64,000 nt of DNA from Myxococcales bacterium (lineage in GTDB: Bacteria > Myxococcota_A > Polyangia > Polyangiales > GCA-016699535): the NCBI GenBank assembly GCA_020633325.1, contig JACKDX010000002.1, positions 667,203 through 731,202 on the forward strand. The letters run 5' to 3'. The stretch's first letter is position 1; every line of letters begins with the position of its first letter. The position numbers were made by a program, and so were the translations under genes. The notes beneath the pieces were generated by a model. The model worked only from the letters and a program-made list of their open reading frames with translations. It had not been told where the DNA came from and made no database searches. This document shows, in pieces, positions 1 to 8,038 of the stretch.

Positions 1-1090
1 TGTGGACACATCCGTGAGCGGCCCACGCTTGTGCGGAGCTTAGCTCCATGACGATGGCGCCGCAGGTCCGCGAGGCGTGCGGCTGGGCGGGGGAGGCTAT
101 GTGGCTGCATATACTGCGGGGATAGCCGTCATGCGAGCCCAAGTGTCTCCACATGTCGTTGATGTTGCGAATCGGAGCATCTTTCAGATGGCGGTTCATA
201 AGATCATACCTTTCTTGTGATGTACCTTCCGACACGAGCGATGTCCTTGCGGACACCTCATCATCAAGACAGTGATTGGTATGAAGATAGGTTTCCGGAA
301 AGCCATTATAGACAATGCGTTTGAGGCTGCCCGAGGTTTCAATGCCGTAGACGAACTTCTCGGATGCCACAATATAGTGATGTCCCGAGCCGATGGGACT
401 CTCCAGTATGACATCGCGGGCCTCGAGGGCTGAGCATTTTTCAAGCGCTACTCGCACAAGTGCTGGCCACACGAGTCCAACCGTGGCATCATTGCTTCTG
501 AGATTGTTGATGGTCACTCCAACGCCGCGGGCGTTCAGGCCCGCAAGGCCCACGCATCCGGTGAGAGAAAGTAGCCATGCACCGGGGATGCCACGGGCAG
601 CCGGCACGTAGAGCATCATGACATACGGGGCTGCAGAGCCATGCATGTCCCAAGTCTGTCCCAAAAAAACCCCATCGCCTGTGCGCGCATACACAGCGGT
701 GCAGTCTTCTTCGATAGGCAGGCTGGATGCGTCGATACGGTGAGTGCGTTCGGGGGGGAGCGATTCGCGCGCGGAGAATCCGAGGGTGTCTGGATCGATG
801 TCGCGTAGATCAGTGTAATGATTGAGAATAATCACCTCTTCAATTGAGAGGGCGGCCCCCTCCGCAATGCCGCGCAATTCTTCAAAGAGGCTTGGGAGCC
901 AAGTCTGCATGAGGGGAATGTGGCGCGCGGCCAGTTGATAGAGCCGGTCGGGACTCTTGGCGTATCCCAGCTCAAGCGCCAGTTCCACTCGAATGGTGGC
1001 AATTTCGCGGACGAGCGGCCGAAACGTTTCGCCATGTATCTGACCACGCTGTTGAGGTGAGGCGTCCGATGGAAGCTCTAGGACTCGCAT
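1..1090 (-). CDS. C45 family autoproteolytic acyltransferase/hydrolase (3' end outside window)
   Basis: I translated this frame from the minus strand; it has no stop down to base 1, so 363 residues are visible and the C terminus is missing. The N terminus has RGQIHGETFRPLVREI, the usual opening of the penicillin acyl-CoA:6-APA acyltransferase (C45, Ntn hydrolase) family. Near residue 128 it reads EEDCTAVYARTGDG: Cys130 would be the N-terminal nucleophile released by self-cleavage after Asp129. GQTWDMH and TGCVGLAGLNARGVGV follow, also typical. Family members transfer or hydrolyse acyl groups on small amines or peptides; the substrate here is unknown. The ATG at 1088-1090 lies inside the end of the upstream fusion gene (13-base overlap) with GAGG just before it, so translation is probably coupled. 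No signal peptide is seen, so it is probably cytoplasmic. Confidence 0.82.
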   Translation of the reverse strand, partial: MRVLELPSDASPQQRGQIHGETFRPLVREIATIRVELALELGYAKSPDRLYQLAARHIPLMQTWLPSLFEELRGIAEGAALSIEEVIILNHYTDLRDIDPDTLGFSARESLPPERTHRIDASSLPIEEDCTAVYARTGDGVFLGQTWDMHGSAAPYVMMLYVPAARGIPGAWLLSLTGCVGLAGLNARGVGVTINNLRSNDATVGLVWPALVRVALEKCSALEARDVILESPIGSGHHYIVASEKFVYGIETSGSLKRIVYNGFPETYLHTNHCLDDEVSARTSLVSEGTSQERYDLMNRHLKDAPIRNINDMWRHLGSHDGYPRSICSHIASPAQPHASRTCGAIVMELSSAQAWAAHGCVH

Positions 1091-4000
1091 GCCTCATAAT
1101 CGCCGAGAATATTACCCAAAGTCAAAAGGGAATCCGGGGAAACGTCCAACGCTGGGGCGATAGGGATCGCGCCGTTGGCGAACACGTGCGACTGCCAGCC
1201 CCGCGAGTTTAAAAATGCGCAGAGTGGGTGTGCTTCTTTCTCTGCGTGAAGCACGCGGTACATGCCTGCGCCGTGGATAGGAAACAAAGTGGCCGCTTTT
1301 TGGACCAGCAAGTTCAGTGCCTCGATTGGCGCACAAAGATTCAACTTGCGGGTCACGCGAAGTTGGTGATGGGCGCGAATGAGACTAAGCTCATCTCCGT
1401 CCCAGGTTGAAATCATGGTGAGCGGCGAGGTGACAGCGTAGCGCGGCTTGAGATGGACAACGCCGAGCTGTCCTCCTGTCCACCAAAGAAGCACATCGGG
1501 TTGTAACGACCATGCACTGCTGTAAAATGGGCCGCGGCCCGATCGATAATAACTTGATGTCGTCTCGATGAGTACCAGTGGGACATCGAATGTTTGACAC
1601 TCCCTATGAAGGAGCGCCCATGCTTCATCGTCGAGCACATGCCCGGTGCGCTCTTGCAATGCTTCCACACAGACGCCCAAAATAGCCTCCGGGCCACCGA
1701 GATTCGATACATGTTCCCGCAGTTCTGAAAGCGTGCTCGCGATCCCATGCGTTTGCGGATGCACGAGGAGTGGCCAGTGATCGTAATATCGGGAGGGCGC
1801 ACGATGTACATTAGTGTCACTTAGAGAACGGGACGCCGCAGTGGTATGCCCCAGATATCCGCCCTGAAGGCCGATGGCGATTTGGCTTCGGGAACGATGG
1901 AAACGCAGGCATCGCAGCGCCTTGTCTACGCATTCATCTCGCGACGAGGTTAAAAGCACGTGCGGGTGGGCGGAGGAAAGACTTCTCATCCATTCGAGCC
2001 CGCGGACCACTGCCGGCGTGACATAGTTGCTCAGGGTGAGCTTGTTGATCGCGGGCCCCGCAAGAGCGCCGTTTTTTTGTGCGCGTTTGAGCGTTTGCGG
2101 CGGGCTCATGAGCGGGCGCGAAAGCCCGCCACTAAGTTTTCCCGCGACGTTGGGGTCGGACTGACTTGGTTGGATGCCAAAGCCACGTAAATGGATCCTA
2201 TAATAGGACGCCTCTGCTGCGGGGTCGCCATACTGTGCTTTCAGCCGCAGGACCTCGTACGCGCCGAGACTTTGGTTGAGGTCTGATACCCGCGGGGTGC
2301 GCCCGATGCGGTTGCGGCCCGTCTGAAAATGGTATCGCGGCTCGCCTAAAGGGGTCGCACACCGTTTGGCATGCGCTAAGATCGATGTCTTTAGTTTTCG
2401 CCCAAGACCTCGTCCCCGTTGGGCAGAGTCAACCACCAAGGTCAGTATGTACAGGGTGTTGTGGTGCCCCTGCATCGGGTCGCGATCGGGTCCCTCCACG
2501 CCTTTTACGCTTTCAAGCGGGACCGCGAGGCAAGCGCCCACCAACGCGTGGTTTCCATGCACTTGCTCGGCGACGGCTACGACGCCGTCGGCCTGCTCAA
2601 AAGCTTGGGCCAACACGTGACGTGGATCGCGCCGCTCGGGCTCGTACACCCGGGCTTCTAGCGCTAGCAGCGCATCGAGCAAGTACTCGCTCTCAGCGGC
2701 CGCTGCAATGCGCACCCGTACGTCTTGAGCATCGCTCGCGCCTGTAGCGGGGTCGGCGGCAGTGAGAAGCGGCGACTGGCGGGAGCTAAGGTTTGCGAGG
2801 CTCTGCTCAATCGAAGCAAACAACGTTTCGAGTTCGGCATTGCCAAACGCTGTAGATAGCCTGTAGCGCACCGTGCGATCACCGGCACCAAATACCATGA
2901 CTCCCCGCTGCATGCGTTGCTGTAAGTAGCGCTCGAGGTGTTTCGCCGATGGCAAATCAAATGCGACTGCGTAACCTGTCGCGCGAGGATTCGCGACGAG
3001 GGTCGGGTACCTATGCGCGACGGCATCGAGCCCTTGGGCGACGCGTTGTTCAAGCAGGGGAAGGTGCGCGTCCTTGGCCCAAAATGCGGCATGGAGCCGG
3101 CCGCGCACCATGGATGCGGCATGGGATCCGCTTAGCTCGCGGTCCATGAAACGGGTCATGACGATGCCCACTTGCGCACGTTTGGCAAAGGTGACGCAAT
3201 CCGGTGCATCGGGCTCACCCTTCCAAGTCTTTAGATGTAACCGCTGGTGCCATGCAAAGGAACTACCCAGACCGAATCCGCTTTGCACCTCGTCCATGAT
3301 CAACGGAGTGTCATATTTTCGCGTCAGAACGCGGAGCGCTTGGAAAAATCGGCACGTGGCGTAACGGTCGCCGCCTTCGCTCTGCATGGGCTCGATGATG
3401 CAGGCAAAGAACTCCCCTGAACTGAGCAGGCTATCGAGGGCCAAAAGCGCGTGCACTTCCAACTTTAGGAGGGCGTCATGGGATCGCGCCAGGCATTTCG
3501 ACCACGTAGGAGCGGGCTTGTCGTAGAGGCTGCCAAGAAACTCCAAGGAAGCCTGTGTCGTGAACGCATCATTGGCTGAACAGGAAGGAAAAGGAGCAAA
3601 GCGCGCTTCGTAACCGGTGACTTCGTAGGGGCCACGTTTTTGGGGATTGTGAGTGGCCGCAAGTGTCAACCACGTTCGCCCATGAAATCCTCCCTCAAAG
3701 GCAAGCACGCGATGGGCGGTGCGGCTCTTGCGTTCGTCCCAGCACAAACCCAATGCTTTCTCGTTGGCCTCGGCGCCGCTGTTTACGAAGCAGACCGTGG
3801 GAAACCCTGCCACGAGCGCCTGAAGGGCGTCAGCGTAAGTCACGCCTGCCGGATGCGCGCCGAGGTCGCCTCCATTTGCCACAAGAAGGGTGTCGGCAAA
3901 CGCGCCGTCCAAGTATGCGCGCAGCATCCGCTCATCGCTAAATCCAAACGGCAGTGTCGCCGTCTGACTCATTGCATCAAGGATACAGAGAGGCGGCTCA

Positions 4001-4251
4001 TCCACCGATGCCATCCAGGCTCCGCTCGAGCGGGCATGATCAAACACCAGGGGTTTCTTGTCTCGGGGCAAGCACTGATCGCTGTAGAGTCTGTCCAGCC
4101 ACGCCTGAGAGGTGGGCAGCGGCAGCGGGCCGTGCAAGCTGAGTTTGCGAGGTCGTGGATGCTCGATGAGGTCAGAGGTGGCTTCGCGTGCCTCTTCGGT
4201 GGCGTGCCGAGTTTCAAGCACGTCAAGTGTATCCTGAGACATGCTTAGCAC
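1078..4251 (-). CDS. Three-domain fusion: class III aminotransferase, GNAT acetyltransferase, degenerate aminotransferase
   Basis: Residues about 60-490 are a PLP fold-type I class III aminotransferase: NSGAEANEKAL (157-167), FEGGFHGRTW, IEPMQSEGG, PLP-binding MDEVQSGFG with Asp320, and TFAKRAQVG with candidate Schiff-base Lys357. The last two resemble lysine 6-aminotransferases. Residues about 512-692 are a GNAT N-acetyltransferase with acetyl-CoA loop QRGRGLGRKL (611-620). Residues about 735-1057 repeat the aminotransferase fold in degenerate form: TSSRDECVDKAL (768-779) matches the first motif, while Lys357 aligns with Thr925 in WWTGGQLG and the Asp320 motif has become LIETTSSYY. The third part therefore looks catalytically dead and may serve in dimerisation or substrate binding. 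The listed start is GTG; ATG at 4242 is an alternative with AGGG upstream. It lies 24 bases after a lipoprotein gene and overlaps the C45 gene. Product unknown. Confidence 0.85.
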   Translation of the reverse strand: MLSMSQDTLDVLETRHATEEAREATSDLIEHPRPRKLSLHGPLPLPTSQAWLDRLYSDQCLPRDKKPLVFDHARSSGAWMASVDEPPLCILDAMSQTATLPFGFSDERMLRAYLDGAFADTLLVANGGDLGAHPAGVTYADALQALVAGFPTVCFVNSGAEANEKALGLCWDERKSRTAHRVLAFEGGFHGRTWLTLAATHNPQKRGPYEVTGYEARFAPFPSCSANDAFTTQASLEFLGSLYDKPAPTWSKCLARSHDALLKLEVHALLALDSLLSSGEFFACIIEPMQSEGGDRYATCRFFQALRVLTRKYDTPLIMDEVQSGFGLGSSFAWHQRLHLKTWKGEPDAPDCVTFAKRAQVGIVMTRFMDRELSGSHAASMVRGRLHAAFWAKDAHLPLLEQRVAQGLDAVAHRYPTLVANPRATGYAVAFDLPSAKHLERYLQQRMQRGVMVFGAGDRTVRYRLSTAFGNAELETLFASIEQSLANLSSRQSPLLTAADPATGASDAQDVRVRIAAAAESEYLLDALLALEARVYEPERRDPRHVLAQAFEQADGVVAVAEQVHGNHALVGACLAVPLESVKGVEGPDRDPMQGHHNTLYILTLVVDSAQRGRGLGRKLKTSILAHAKRCATPLGEPRYHFQTGRNRIGRTPRVSDLNQSLGAYEVLRLKAQYGDPAAEASYYRIHLRGFGIQPSQSDPNVAGKLSGGLSRPLMSPPQTLKRAQKNGALAGPAINKLTLSNYVTPAVVRGLEWMRSLSSAHPHVLLTSSRDECVDKALRCLRFHRSRSQIAIGLQGGYLGHTTAASRSLSDTNVHRAPSRYYDHWPLLVHPQTHGIASTLSELREHVSNLGGPEAILGVCVEALQERTGHVLDDEAWALLHRECQTFDVPLVLIETTSSYYRSGRGPFYSSAWSLQPDVLLWWTGGQLGVVHLKPRYAVTSPLTMISTWDGDELSLIRAHHQLRVTRKLNLCAPIEALNLLVQKAATLFPIHGAGMYRVLHAEKEAHPLCAFLNSRGWQSHVFANGAIPIAPALDVSPDSLLTLGNILGDYEACES

Positions 4252-4275
4252 CCTATAAGGAAACTCCTACGCAGA

Positions 4276-5559
4276 TCAATGTGTGGCGGCGACAGGAAAA
4301 GGCACGATGTTCCACGTGATTAACGCTTTCGGATGGGGCCTTCGTAGTAGCGTCTCCCTGTTCACTCTTCCGTTCTTCCAGCTGTAGCGTCGCAACTCGC
4401 CCTGCTCATCCGCGGCGACGTAGAGCTCGTCCACGCCGTCTCCATCGAGATCCGCGAACGACGCCGCATGCTCAAAACCCGAAGAGTCTCGTTCGAAATT
4501 CTCCACGTGCCACAACGTCTTATCTTTCTCTGGCCGCAGCAGCCAAAGCCCGCTTCGATAGGCGGCCGCTACCATTTCGCGGTTGCCGTCACCGTCGATG
4601 TCGCCGACAGTCAGAAAGCGGCAGAAGCGATCGGGAAGTGTGGCGACGATGGCGCCGGATGTCCCCAACGATGTCTGATCAAAACGCCGAATCTCTACTG
4701 GTTTCACAATTTCTACGCCGCGGTCGGTTTGTTTCGTGAGCGCCTCGACCGATACGTAAAGCTCGTCCCGTCCGTTTCCATCGACATCGCCAACGTAGAT
4801 CTCCTTGGCGTGGCGGTCGTGTAAGTCCGCCACAATCTTCCGCTTCTGACCTAGTTTCGGCACATAGCTGACCACCGTTCCGTGCTGGGCACCCCCGCCC
4901 AGTTTGTTGGGTTCGCTGGGGGTGGCATAGATCTCAAGCACACCATCGCCATCGAGATCGCCGGTCTCTATCTCGTGAATAAAAGTGTTGGGTTGACGGT
5001 CCAGTTGCGTGACCTTGATATGCCCGCTCTTGTCTGACTCGAGAACCGCGACCACACCTTGGTCGTGCGTGCCCACCACGATGGAGGGGATGCCCGAACC
5101 ATATACGTCTGCGATTTCGGCATCGCGCATGCGATCAAACTTGCCGCCGAACTTGGCTTGCCAGAGGGTTTGCGCGCTATAAACGCCGCCCTTGGCGTGC
5201 CAAAGTTTTACCATCGCCTTCATTCCTCCCAGCGTCAAAATGCCAGGGCGCTGGCCAGGTAGCGCGTACAGCATGGCTTTATGAAAAACATTGCTGTCTT
5301 TGTCCTCGATGACATCGACGAGCCATTTGCCGCTGTGGCGCTTCAATATTTCAAGGCGCGCAGGTCCCGGCAAGGAAGTGACTTTGCCGTCAGCGCCCAC
5401 GCGGAACTGCGCGTAACTTAGCAGCAGTCCCTGGGGCAGTTCGAGAGACGCTCCGCGCTGCTCGGCCGCTAGAGGCTCTTTCGGCCTTTTTGAGGCCTTC
5501 TTGGTGCCACAGCCACTGAGCAGGCACAGGGCGAAAACGGTATAGCCAATCAAGCGCAA
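4276..5559 (-). CDS. FG-GAP/VCBS-repeat lipoprotein
   Basis: This 427-residue protein starts at a TTG codon. A short signal peptide ends in a lipobox, LLSGC, with Cys17 as the predicted lipidated residue, followed by a Lys-rich linker. The rest has several FG-GAP/VCBS-type repeats with Asp-rich calcium loops: GDLDGDGVLEIYA, GDVDGNGRDELYV, GDIDGDGNREMVA and ADLDGDGVDELYVA. Such repeats form a beta-propeller, as in integrin alpha chains. An envelope-attached role in binding or sensing is likely, but no enzymatic motif is visible. It sits 22 bases after the universal stress protein gene and 24 bases before the aminotransferase fusion gene, in one probable transcription unit. No in-frame ATG precedes the lipobox, which supports the TTG start, although the ribosome-binding site is weak. 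Confidence 0.85.
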   Translation of the reverse strand: MRLIGYTVFALCLLSGCGTKKASKRPKEPLAAEQRGASLELPQGLLLSYAQFRVGADGKVTSLPGPARLEILKRHSGKWLVDVIEDKDSNVFHKAMLYALPGQRPGILTLGGMKAMVKLWHAKGGVYSAQTLWQAKFGGKFDRMRDAEIADVYGSGIPSIVVGTHDQGVVAVLESDKSGHIKVTQLDRQPNTFIHEIETGDLDGDGVLEIYATPSEPNKLGGGAQHGTVVSYVPKLGQKRKIVADLHDRHAKEIYVGDVDGNGRDELYVSVEALTKQTDRGVEIVKPVEIRRFDQTSLGTSGAIVATLPDRFCRFLTVGDIDGDGNREMVAAAYRSGLWLLRPEKDKTLWHVENFERDSSGFEHAASFADLDGDGVDELYVAADEQGELRRYSWKNGRVNRETLLRRPHPKALITWNIVPFPVAATH

Positions 5560-5581
5560 GGAAACATCCCAAGAAGCGTGA

Positions 5582-6544
5582 TCATCGGTTGCGTACGGCT
5601 AAGACGGGGGAAGAGGCGATGCGGACGACCCGCTCGGTGACGCTGCCCACGAGTAACTCATCGAGCGCGGTTTGCCCGAGGGCCCCCATGACAATCCAAT
5701 CCGCACGCAGTTGTTCGGCCAAGTCCCGGATCTGCATAGGGGCGCGTCCGGTCGATGTATGACAGGTGATGGTCACGCCTGATCCACGATGATCGTTAGC
5801 GAGCTGCTCCAAGGAATCCGCGACCTGCGTGGCGAGCTGACCTTCCATTTCAGAGGACCCAGGTCCCATCCAAAAGGGCACGCGATAACTGTGTAAGAGG
5901 TGCAATTCAGCGCCGGTTAACTTGGCCAAAGCCACCGCGCGGTTCAGTGCCAATCGAGAACCTTCGGAAAAATCCACCGCACACAACATGCGTCTGACCA
6001 TTGGTTCGGCAGAAGGTGAAGGGAGGGTTTCGAGGTCGAGAGGAGCATCGGGCGATTCGGCCCCGACTGGGCGCACCGTCAAGACATCGCACGGCGCAAG
6101 GCGCATGACCCGCATGGCCACCGTGCCCAGCACCAATTCGCTAAGCCCCGCATGGCCATGGGTGCCAAGGACGATAAGGTCCGCTCGGCTGGCCTTCGCG
6201 GCTTCGCAGATCGCTTGTGCCACCGCATGATTGTCATAGGGCTTTGTGAGCTCTCCCCAGATGGCACGTCCAGGCAGCTCAATCACGGCCGCTTCAACCG
6301 TTGCGTCTGTAAAAATCTTTTGCCGCAGTAATTCGAGCTGGCTTTTTGCCCACTGGGCCAATGCCTCGTGCTGCTCGGCTCCGTTGCGCTTTTTGTGCGG
6401 CAGGACAGTTCCGGGGTCGACGACAAATATCAAGCGGACCTGGTAACCGAGGCTCGAAGACAACCAGGCCGCATGCCTGAGAGCCGCAAGGGAGTTGCGA
6501 GAGAGATCCGTGCAAGCGACCAAGGTAGGGGACGATGTGGCCAT
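5582..6544 (-). CDS. Tandem-domain universal stress protein (UspA family)
   Basis: The protein has 320 residues with two UspA domains (about 1-155 and 180-320). Each ends in the ATP-binding signature G-x2-G-x9-G-(S/T): GTHGHAGLSELVLGT in the first and GALGQTALDELLVGS in the second. Both domains open with the usual nucleotide-fold strand (LVACTDLSRNSLAALRHA and MLCAVDFSEGSRLALNRA). Both halves therefore look able to bind ATP. Tandem UspA proteins are cytoplasmic stress or energy-status proteins; no partner can be named from sequence. The gene lies 39 bases downstream of the HtrA-like gene and 22 bases upstream of a VCBS lipoprotein gene on the same strand, so co-transcription is likely. Confidence 0.92.
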   Translation of the reverse strand: MATSSPTLVACTDLSRNSLAALRHAAWLSSSLGYQVRLIFVVDPGTVLPHKKRNGAEQHEALAQWAKSQLELLRQKIFTDATVEAAVIELPGRAIWGELTKPYDNHAVAQAICEAAKASRADLIVLGTHGHAGLSELVLGTVAMRVMRLAPCDVLTVRPVGAESPDAPLDLETLPSPSAEPMVRRMLCAVDFSEGSRLALNRAVALAKLTGAELHLLHSYRVPFWMGPGSSEMEGQLATQVADSLEQLANDHRGSGVTITCHTSTGRAPMQIRDLAEQLRADWIVMGALGQTALDELLVGSVTERVVRIASSPVLAVRNR

Positions 6545-6583
6545 ACAACTAGAGGTGCCTATACCATAAGACGAAACGGGGTT

Positions 6584-8038
6584 CTAATAGGCGATGGGCT
6601 CCCAGTAGGTGACCTTGATGTTGCCAAGATCGAGTTTGGGCTGGTTGGGTCCAATCTGGGCCCTTAAGTACACCGGCCGGAACGTCATCTTGTATCCCGC
6701 CACTGGGAGGTCTTTGCCCTGCGGGAGGCCGCGCACGGAAAAGCGTCCGTTCCGATCGGTGCGTGCCTGTCCAAGGAGCGTGCTCTGCAACTCTTTTTTA
6801 CCTACCTCGCCTCTCAAAAACCGCCCAATCAGGTTTTCCATATTGGTGCCCGGCTTCCCCACACTTACCACTGCATCCTTCAAGGGCTCCCCAGTGACCG
6901 CGTGGACCAGTCGTCCGCTGAGGACACCTTTGCCAGCGACGACGGCGGCTGTATTTCCCGCCGATGCCGATGCAGTTGGGAGCGAACCTGGTGCACCCGT
7001 CTTTATGCTGTAGGCAAGCGCGTGCTTGAGGCTCTTTGAAACATCCACCGCAACGATGGCGTTCGCGGGATCGTTTTCGCGAATGGTCAATGCGCCCGTC
7101 GCCCGGTTGAGGGTATTGCCATTGGGACCAAGAAGTACCAGTGGCAACGGCGGTGTGACACTGATGGCAACCGGTCTGCGCCTAGGCACGCCGAAAAAAT
7201 GCACCTGTTGTGACAAGGGGCTGTCACCTTCTGCAAGCTCGTGCAGCTCTCCGCCGTCCGCAAGAATCTTATAGCCGTCGATCTTGACGTCATGGATGTG
7301 GCCCCGACGCAAATCATCCAGCCAATCATTGGGAACGCGCTCGATGGGCCGTGCGCGCTCTATGCTGCCACCCTTGGTACGCTCGGCACTGCCGGTGGCG
7401 ATCCCTACCACATTCGACATCGAATCGAGCAACACGCCCCCTGTGGATTGGGCGTCCAAGGCTGGCGCAAAAAAGATCCACGATAGGCGGCTGAGCTGAC
7501 TGCGTTGCACATCGCGCACAGCGATGCGCGTCACGCTGGGTTTCGAGCCGGCGCTTTTGTAGCCCAGTGCAAAGAGAACGGAATTTCGCCCGATGTTCTG
7601 GGTCGCTCCCAGTGCGACACTCGGAAAACGGCTGTCTCGGTCAGGACCAAGCGGAGCCATCAGGCGCAATAATCCGAGGTCCGCACGAATGTCCCCGCGC
7701 ACCACGCGCGCTACCCATACAATGGGATCGGGAGAGCGGGGATCGTAGAGTTCCACTTCGTAGCGATTGGAGCTGCTGAGCAGAGTGCCAGGAACGTTCT
7801 TGGTAGCATCGATGGTGCCGACTGCATGAAAACTCGTCAGCACATAGCCGCGCCTGTCGATGATTGCGCCTGAGGCGGGAAATTCCACGCCCCGAACAGC
7901 GCGAATGCGCACCACAGCAGTCGCGGAGCGGTCGAGCACCACACGGCTGGTATCCTGGGCGCGCACAGCCCCAGGCATCACCATGGGGATGAGCAGTGCG
8001 GCGAGCAACCAATGTGCGGCTTTTGTTCTCTGGGTCAT
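6584..8038 (-). CDS. Exported HtrA-like trypsin-fold protein with Ser-to-Thr substitution and C-terminal beta domain
   Basis: This 484-residue protein has a signal peptide ending near AVRAQD (about residue 28) and an S1C (DegP/HtrA) trypsin fold. The His box is TSFHAVG (His71) and the Asp box is IRADLGLLRL (Asp120). Where family members have GNSGGPL it reads QSTGGVL, so Thr199 is at the nucleophile position with Ser198 just before it. The protein may be inactive or use Thr. No PDZ domain is seen. Residues about 375-484 resemble a carboxypeptidase regulatory-like beta domain (LSGRLVHAVTGEPLKDAVV, DRNGRFSVRGLPQG). It is predicted to be periplasmic or on the outer membrane. Its ATG overlaps the stop codon of the upstream PrsW-like gene (ATGA at 8035-8038), so the two are translationally coupled. 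Confidence 0.8.
   Translation of the reverse strand: MTQRTKAAHWLLAALLIPMVMPGAVRAQDTSRVVLDRSATAVVRIRAVRGVEFPASGAIIDRRGYVLTSFHAVGTIDATKNVPGTLLSSSNRYEVELYDPRSPDPIVWVARVVRGDIRADLGLLRLMAPLGPDRDSRFPSVALGATQNIGRNSVLFALGYKSAGSKPSVTRIAVRDVQRSQLSRLSWIFFAPALDAQSTGGVLLDSMSNVVGIATGSAERTKGGSIERARPIERVPNDWLDDLRRGHIHDVKIDGYKILADGGELHELAEGDSPLSQQVHFFGVPRRRPVAISVTPPLPLVLLGPNGNTLNRATGALTIRENDPANAIVAVDVSKSLKHALAYSIKTGAPGSLPTASASAGNTAAVVAGKGVLSGRLVHAVTGEPLKDAVVSVGKPGTNMENLIGRFLRGEVGKKELQSTLLGQARTDRNGRFSVRGLPQGKDLPVAGYKMTFRPVYLRAQIGPNQPKLDLGNIKVTYWEPIAY

Noticed and set aside
832..1047. Minus-strand 71-codon frame near the left edge
   Set aside because: Another frame in the same stretch encodes the C45 enzyme with recognisable motifs through to base 1.
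3640..4248. Plus-strand open frame of 202 codons
   Set aside because: Antisense shadow of the aminotransferase domain of the fusion gene; composition is Arg/Cys rich and has no recognisable motif.
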